A stretch of 64,000 nucleotides of DNA from assembly GCF_031755915.1 (NCBI RefSeq), contig NC_083389.1, forward strand, positions 21,699,001 through 21,763,000. Reading direction: 5' to 3'. Below the pieces are notes generated by a model, which saw only the letters and a program-made list of their open reading frames with translations, made no database searches and was not told the origin of the DNA. This stretch comes from Ziziphus jujuba (taxonomy: Eukaryota > Streptophyta > Magnoliopsida > Rosales > Rhamnaceae). Positions within the stretch are counted from its first letter, which is position 1. Every line of letters starts with the position of its first letter. The position numbers were made by a program, and so were the translations under genes. Of the stretch, positions 58,303 to 64,000 are shown in pieces.

Positions 58303-59479
58303 CAGGATGCTTGGATAATAGTAAAGTTGGTGGGAATTTAAAATTTTTTAGGAAAGTAAAATTTTCTTTTGTTTAGATAATTCTTTAAAGGAGGAATTTA
58401 TAGGTCCCAAAAAAAAATAAATCTCATAATATGGGAAACTGAGATGGAAAGTGACTCCTTCTAAAGAAGTTTCATTATAAAATTCCTAGGAAATTGATTT
58501 AATATATTTTTTTAAATACAATTTTACCCTTTTATTTTTAATGCATAAACTTATTTAATTACTTATAATCCTACTTTCTTTTTTTAAGCCGTGCCTTTCT
58601 TTTTTTTAAAAAAAAAAAATCTCTGTTCTTTTTCTTTCTTTTTCATCGCTGCAAATAAATTTCGTTAGACTCAACATCACTTTGAGGTAAATTAATTATT
58701 TTTTATATTTTAATATTTTTTTATATAATGATGATACTTTTTTTGTTATATTTTTTCTTCTTCATACTAGATGTATATATATATATATTTGGATATCTCA
58801 TTGATTTTTTATTTGGTTTTTCAAAATTAATTGAAAATTGTTAGTGATCGTACCAAATAATATGTTCATGGTAGAAGAAGCATGTATAGTTAGCTGATAT
58901 CCAATGTGAACAGCACCTTCTCATTTTTTCCCACTCTTCCACCCCTTTCCCTTTTCCCCACTCTCTCAATGAAAAGAAAAAAAAAAAGAAGTTTTTATTG
59001 AGAGCAGAAGAAGCTTCCAACGTGAGCCCATCTCTCCCCCCTCCTTTCTCACTCTCCAAAAAAAGTTTAATAATAATGATAAATAAAGAAGAATTTTTTA
59101 TTGGTTATTGAATAGCATATAGACATGATATTTATCTCAATGTGGTTTCTTTCATGAGTGATATTTTATGTTTGGTTTTCATTTTTCTTCTTTTGTTTTT
59201 TTTTTTTTTTTGGTTTTAATTTGTGTTATTTTTGTTTTCTTATCTTTGCTAGAATTATATATATAACTAAACATATTTTTTTTGTTATGACAATACATTT
59301 TAAATATGACAAGATTTATAGTATCGAAGAGAAAAAGAATAATTTTAATGATAAAGGATCTTAGATTTTTATTTGATCTTATTATAATGCTTTATGGTAT
59401 TATGATTGTACTACTTAAAACCCTTAATATTAAGCATTTTAGGAAATCATCCTTATTATGGCATCCTCCTTCTCGTGTT

Positions 59480-60573
59480 AACAATTTGTATAAAATGGTA
59501 TAGGAGAATTATTTGGCATGTAAAGAACAACTTCGCATCAATAGATATACTTTTCAAAAATTATGTTTATATGCTTAGAACAATTGAAAAGGTTTGTGAC
59601 ACTAAAACTGTAAGCGTAGATGAGATAGTTGCTAATAGTATATTAGATGGCATCATACGACTACATAAACGATTACTCAAAAAACCTGAAGCAGTGACTG
59701 AAAACTCAACTACAACAAATGGAAGTGGTTGAAGGTATAGATTCATCAAATTATTATTATTATTATTATTATTATTTATTAAAATATGAAGAAATAAACA
59801 TATTTAAGCTAGTTTGTTCTTTTACTTGTAGAACTACTTAGTGCCCTAGATGGAACATATATCAAATTACATGTGCCTAATGTCGACAAAGATAGGTATC
59901 GTAGTAGGAAAAGTGAAATTGCTACAAATGTCTTTGGAGTGTGCTCTCGCAACATGCAATTCATATATATACAACTAGACTGGGAAGGTTCCACTGCAAA
60001 TTCTTGGATACTTAGAGATGCAATTACTAGGAGAAATGGGTTAAGAGTCCCATATGGTATATTTCTTTAGTAAAATATTTAATAATATTTCAAATATTTT
60101 TTTTTTTGTTTTGCTAATAGAATTTGTAAATTTTTTATAGGTTATTATTGTCTTGTTGATGCTAGATATCCAAATAGTGAAGGATTTCTTGCTCCATATA
60201 GAGAACAAAAATACTATCTAAATGATTGGAAAGATGGTCATCAACCTACCACCAAAAAGGAGTCTTTCAACATAAAGCATTCAAGTGCTCAAAATGTTAT
60301 TAAAAGATGTCTTGGGTTGTTGAAGATGCGTTGGGAAATTCTCAGAAATCCAAGTTTTTATCCTGTGAAGATTCAAAGTAGGATTATTATGGCTTGTGCT
60401 ATTTTACATAATTTTATTAGGCAAGAGATGTCAATTTATCCTTATGAGTCTCAATTAGATGATTTAGAAAGAAAGTGGGTTTAAGTACAAGGTGAGGCTA
60501 TCGAATTTATAGACTCATCAGATTCAAGTCAAACATTTAAGACAAATTTAGCAATACAAATGTGGAATGAGTA
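59480..60573 (+). pseudogene. Harbinger transposase (DDE_Tnp_4 / ALP1-like), degenerate
   Basis: Three exons are visible. Exon 1 (59480-59734) has ENYLACKEQLRINRYTF, VSVDEIVA, then KRLLKKPEAV and KWKWLK; about 35 residues usual between VDEIVA and the RLxxLLLKKP segment are deleted. The intron (GT...AG) ends at 59831. Exon 2 (59832-60056) has ALDGTYIKLHVP, DRYRSRKSEIATNVFGVCS and WEGSTANSWILRDAI. The second intron ends at 60140. Exon 3 has YYCLVDARYPNSEGFLAPYR, HQPTTKKESFN and RCLGLLKMRW. The first two catalytic aspartates are present (LDGTY, LVDARY), but the glutamate of the usual IERCFG motif is lysine (VIKRCLG). Stops and a 1-base deletion near 59845 confirm loss of function. Confidence 0.9.
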
Positions 60574-60701
60574 GCGGGGCATGACTCACTAGCATATATT
60601 TACTTTATGATTGAAGAATTTGTTGTGTGTCGTATTTTAAATGATATTATTTTGTTGATTTTATATTTAAATATTTTGTGTCATATTTGTATTTGTTTAG
60701 G

Positions 60702-61574
60702 ATGGATGCAAATAGTTCAACTTCCAGTTCATGTATGCGATCTAAAAGGGCCAAGACCAATATGACTTAGAATGCTCATCAAGATGCTATACTTGTGGAG
60801 TGCTTGGTTGAATTAAGTTTAAATGGGAAATAGAAAGCTGACACTAGATTTAAGAATGGTTATCTTATTGAGCTTGAAAAAAATTCTAAATACAAAATTG
60901 CTAGATTATCAAATTAAGGCATACCCACATATATCAAATCATGTGTCAAAACTCTTAAGACACAATGCATGGCTATTTGTAAGATGTTAACACAAGGTAA
61001 TGGATTTACTTGGTGTGACACAAATGGGTAGTTTCTAAGAAAGCTGGGTTTGACCAATGGCAAATGGTAAAAGTTAGTTATATATTAATTTTTAATTTTC
61101 TTTTTATTTATATATTGTAGTCTTATTTAGCAGTGAAAATTTTGTTTATGAAACCTTTTATGTACTATGATTCATTAGTTGATATATATCCAAAAGATCG
61201 AGCAGCAGATTCAAGGATCACACAAGAGGAAAAAATCTTCTCAAGAGATGTCATCAAGAGTAAGTGAAATGGTCTTTTCAATTTCTTCTCTTGTTGAAAT
61301 TTCAAAAGATTACATGAAAGTTGTAGCTATGTCTCTCAACCAAGATTTAGACCCTTTAGAAAATGTGGCTACAATTGTGCATTATATGGAAGAGTTAACT
61401 CTTCAAAAGAAATTGGATGTAGCACTGAGTTATTATAAAAGGTCCATTTTATATCAAAATGTTCTTCAATTGTCCAAAAGAGTTGTGTCTCAATATGATT
61501 GCCTAAATATTGGTAACTCCATAGGGCTATTAATATCTTATGTTTTATTTTTTCTCATTTTTAAAATTCAATAA
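60702..61574 (+). pseudogene. Harbinger second protein, Myb/SANT-like DNA-binding, degenerate
   Basis: Starts MDANSSTSSSCMRSKRA just after a candidate splice acceptor. Then, with stops in place of W and Q, NAHQDAILVECLVELSLNGK and TRFKNGYLIELEK, the Myb_DNA-bind_3 pattern of PIF/Harbinger partner proteins that help transposase enter the nucleus and bind ends. A later open part (61179-61574: SSRVSEMVFSISSLVEISKD onward) fits the helical C-terminus. At least five stops or frame changes in the first half. Confidence 0.7.
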
Positions 61575-62233
61575 CTTAAACAACTTTTAATTTACATTTA
61601 AGTAGACTCATATATGTTTTTTTATTTTTTTTCTCATCAAACTCATGTATGCTTTAATGGTTTAATCATGAATACATATTATTTTTTAAATTTTTACTTT
61701 ATTTTAATTATTCATATTGTTGACGTCATATAATTTGCAGCAATATAGTTTTTATTTATTTTTTTTATATTAAAGTATTTGTTATTATTTTTTATTTTGA
61801 AATATAATTTATGAGATATCATATTATAGGTTGTAATTAAGATTGATTATAAAAATATTATTTTTATATTTTAGTTGAAAGAAATTATATATTTTAAAAT
61901 ATAATTACAATAAAAAGGAAAAATATGATCTTATATTTACATAATTTTGAGAGTATTTGAATAATTTATATTATTTTAATCCTATCATCCAAACAATGTT
62001 AAAGGAAAAAGATGAGAATTATATAGAATTTTTATAATTAATCAAATATTTTAAAAAAAAAAATCCAAAAAAATTTATTTTTCAAAAATTTAATTCCAAA
62101 ATTTTAATTTTTGAAAATCCGTTTCTTTCGATATTTTTTATTTTACCAAACAGGCCATTGGCCATTAGTGTTCTAGAAAAATCATTTTTCTTATAATATA
62201 TAACTAATTAATATTAATAATGTTTCAAATCAA

Positions 62234-62572
62234 TTATAGCATGACCCGGCCGCCATTTAAGGACATAGCTGTGCCGAAGATTACCGCAAGGATGCCAGTT
62301 CCTAAGCCTATTGAATCACCAATCCGAGAAGTACAGTTAGTATGGGGCTCATGAACCAGATGGCTCTGGATGGGTGTGAGAAGGTTAAAGAATGCCATAC
62401 GAAAATCCAAATTGCAGACAATCCGATGGATGTCAACAATGGAGGGTATCACATCCTGGGTGGAATTGATGGTCGGCATTGTTTGAGTAGATTCCACGGA
62501 TTCCGAGGATGCTTGTTGACACGATGATGAATGCACATTGCAATTAGAAAAGATTCTTGAACGTTTTCCCAA
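62234..62572 (-). pseudogene. Unrecognised gene-like sequence, upstream half, cut by the LTR element
   Basis: A minus-strand frame of 112 codons from an ATG at 62572, with markedly higher GC than its surroundings. It is serine-rich at first (HSSSCQQASSESVESTQ), ending in a hydrophobic, glycine-rich stretch (GLGTGILAVIFGTAMSLNG) that could be a membrane segment. The frame runs into the LTR element at the TGACC target site, so its natural end lies across the element at 56137. The leader side (62573-62770) has no TA-repeat character. I do not recognise the family, and the start could be upstream. Confidence 0.35.
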
Positions 62573-62807
62573 TAAAATTTGGTCAAAACCACGTCAGTAG
62601 AATATTGTTGGGTTCGTGTTGTTCGATCTGCAACTTTTTTTCTTTTTTCTTTTTTTTCCTGAATAATCCAAAATCGAATTTATCAAAACCCAAAAGTAAG
62701 AAAGTCCATGGAATAATCATGAGAATTGCTTTAGAGAAACAGAGAAGGGTGTGCGGAGATTAAGCAAGAAAATTTAATTGAGACATAGCAGAGGTGAATC
62801 GGAGTTT

Positions 62808-62930
62808 GTTTGGAAAGCCTTAGGAATAATTTTCTTTTTCTAAGATTCTGTTTGGAAAGCTTTAGGAATAATTTTCTTTTTCTAAGATTCTGTTTGGAAA
62901 GCTTTAGGAATAATTTTCTTTTTCTAACTT
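62808..62930. repeat. Tandem repeat, 3 x 42 bp
   Basis: 'gtttggaaagctttaggaat' with 'aattttctttttctaa' repeats three times at 42-base spacing. Since 42 is divisible by 3, a plus frame (62810-63100) stays open; not taken as a gene. It lies upstream of the minus-strand gene-like frame. Confidence 0.92.
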
Positions 62931-62933
62931 TCT

Positions 62934-63552
62934 CGGCCTGTAAGACTGAGGGAAAATTTGTAAAGAAAGGGAAATTTTGTGAAGCTTCATTGAATAAATG
63001 GACACGTCAGCTAACTGACTTACCTAAGTGGATTTTGCGAGCTGTCTTTCCTCGTGATGTAATTGGGTGCCCTCAGGAAATCCGTTTGGGCTTTTTATAA
63101 ATTTCCTTTACTTTTTGTCCCCCCTAAAAAATCGGAGAACGACATAAGAAATTGTTGTGTTTCGGTTAAAGAAATGTGAGAAAAAGAAACTCAAAATTTA
63201 GAAATTTTTTGTTTTTTTTTTTTTCACAAGTGAATCCTCTCTTAACAGAATTTAATTTTTGTGCTTTTATTATTATCATTTTTAAATTTTAATTAATTTT
63301 AGATAATATATTATTTTAAAATGTTTAATCTTGAAAGTATTATTTAGTATTTACAAGTCTAGATATTTTCTTCTTTTTACAAGTCTATGTGTTATCTTCC
63401 ACTTTCATTACTTAAGTAATATATTTTAACTCAGGATGTTTAAAAAAGAAGAAAAAGGTGTTACATTTTACCGGTTATTAGTAAATCTTTTTTCTTTTCA
63501 ATTATTAAATACTATATAGAAACTTTTGTTTTATATATATATATATATATAT
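62934..63552. other. Intergenic sequence, no gene recognised
   Basis: A less AT-rich stretch at 62990-63120 contains 'gacacgtcagctaactgac' (ACGT core), possibly promoter sequence of the minus-strand gene-like unit; this is conjecture. The rest is AT-rich. Confidence 0.35.
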
Positions 63553-63713
63553 ACAGTCTGTTTATGGTGCGGACGGTCCTCATGCGGACGACAGTATTGG
63601 TGACAGTTTTTTATAATATTGGTAATGATTTTCTAAGAAACCGTCGTTAATACTATGAAAAACCATCACTAATACTGCGGTCCTCATGCTGACCGTCCTC
63701 ACCATAGAATTTT
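63553..63713. mobile_element. Palindromic MITE flanked by (TA)n (best-preserved copy)
   Basis: Inverted along nearly its whole length: 'atggtgcggacggtcctcat' at left against 'atggtgaggacggtcagcat' (reverse complement of right), and 'agtattggtgacagtttttt' against 'agtattagtgatggtttttc'. The loop is near 63635. (TA)n runs lie immediately outside both ends. No coding capacity; if transcribed it would fold into a single hairpin of about 75 bp. Confidence 0.75.
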
Positions 63714-64000
63714 CATATATATATATATATATTAATAGTGGGGCATTTGGATTGGGATGTACTCCAAATATGAAGTAGAGACCTTCTACTATCACCTCTA
63801 AATGATATGTGTTACTTTGGATCAAGGAAAAAAGTGTCAAATTTTACTAGTTATTGAACTTTTTTCTTTTCTTTCTTTTTTTTTTTTAAAAAAAAAAAAA
63901 TTGTTGATTGGTATTGGAATTGAAGGGATCCGAATGTCCTCAAGGACCACAAACCTTTGTAGTTTGTGACATGTCCAATTAACAGGTTTGCATTTGCCCA
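63714..64000. other. Intergenic sequence to the window end
   Basis: No gene recognised. Contains a poly(T)/poly(A) junction near 63875-63900. Confidence 0.45.

Larger units (their letters stand above)
58303..62164 (+). mobile_element. PIF/Harbinger DNA transposon with two genes, nested in an LTR, TSD TTA
   Basis: TTA at 58300-58302 and 62165-62167. The ends carry TGCTTGGATAATAG and, reverse-complemented, TGTTTGGTAAAATA, offset by a few bases from the duplication at the right. It contains the two genes typical of the superfamily on the plus strand: a DDE transposase and a Myb/SANT-like protein. Both are broken. It must postdate the host LTR element. Confidence 0.75.
56143..62241 (-). mobile_element. 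Short copia-related LTR element with gag remnant, split by a Harbinger element; TSD TGACC
   Basis: The left LTR 56143-56856 (TGTTAG...TAACA) and right LTR 57633-58302 plus 62168-62241 (TGTTGA...ATAGCA) share long blocks. The perfect duplication TGACC lies at 56138-56142 and 62242-62246. The internal region is only about 776 bp and holds a gag fragment on the minus strand, so the element is non-autonomous by deletion or by design. The right LTR is interrupted by the PIF/Harbinger element at TTA; after it the LTR resumes with 'tttcaaatcaattatagca', matching 'ttctaaatcaattataaca' at the left LTR end. I did not find a clean primer-binding site. Confidence 0.85.

Noticed and set aside
61999..62001. 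TTA at 61999 as the right end of the Harbinger element, with CATTGTTTGGATGATAG as its TIR
   Set aside because: The inverted match is good, but the host LTR does not resume there; it resumes after the TTA at 62165, which fits the left LTR copy.

Overview
This window looks like nuclear DNA of a eudicot plant. It is strongly AT-rich, full of (TA)n and poly(A)/poly(T) runs, and dominated by plant-type transposable elements: Ty1/copia, an L1-type LINE with an RNase H domain, PIF/Harbinger, a MULE and MITEs. I recognise only one apparently intact gene, an intronless S-protein homologue (plant self-incompatibility S1 family) at 16091-16483. I see no bacterial operons, CRISPR arrays, rRNA or tRNA genes. 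The species cannot be named from the sequence.

Layout. 1-8.2 kb and 16.9-24.4 kb are two diverged direct copies of one noncoding segment (copy A about 2797-7775, copy B about 16941-24045). They differ by clean insertions, so each serves as the empty site for the other. Copy B carries a Pack-MULE-like element (19383-20790, 145-bp TIRs) with a PP2-B-type F-box gene fragment, a 499-bp Tourist-like MITE (22758-23256, TAA target duplication) and a 5 x 69 bp minisatellite. Copy A carries a different insertion of about 430 bp. Both copies contain remnants of a long palindrome. Two solo LTRs of one family, in opposite orientation, lie at 11098-13911 (TSD TGAAA) and 28561-31433 (TSD CCATG).

32.2-43.5 kb is a nested block. 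A complete but decayed copia element (32298-38481, about 1-kb LTRs, TSD GACCC) sits in, or at the 5' edge of, a degenerate LINE running to about 43.54 kb. 43.6-54 kb is mostly AT-rich sequence with further degenerate pieces of the repeat modules seen in copies A and B. It also has a 33-base poly(C) tract, matched by a 31-base poly(G) tract at 8.5 kb. At 54.0-54.6 kb, on the minus strand, lies a frameshifted fragment of the N-terminal coding region of XPF/UVH1 (RAD1).

55.6-62.6 kb is a second nest. A short copia-related LTR element with only a gag remnant (56143-62241, TSD TGACC) has landed in a gene-like minus-strand sequence. Its right-hand LTR is itself split by a two-gene PIF/Harbinger element (58303 to about 62164, TSD TTA). 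A family of palindromic MITEs flanked by TA microsatellites occurs at 2.07, 26.9-27.2 and 63.55 kb.

Overall, the window reads as a locally duplicated, gene-poor segment around an S1-family gene, repeatedly invaded by transposons. Almost all other coding sequence is transposon-derived or broken. Boundaries resting on target-site duplications were read directly. Family names rest on motif recognition without database searches.
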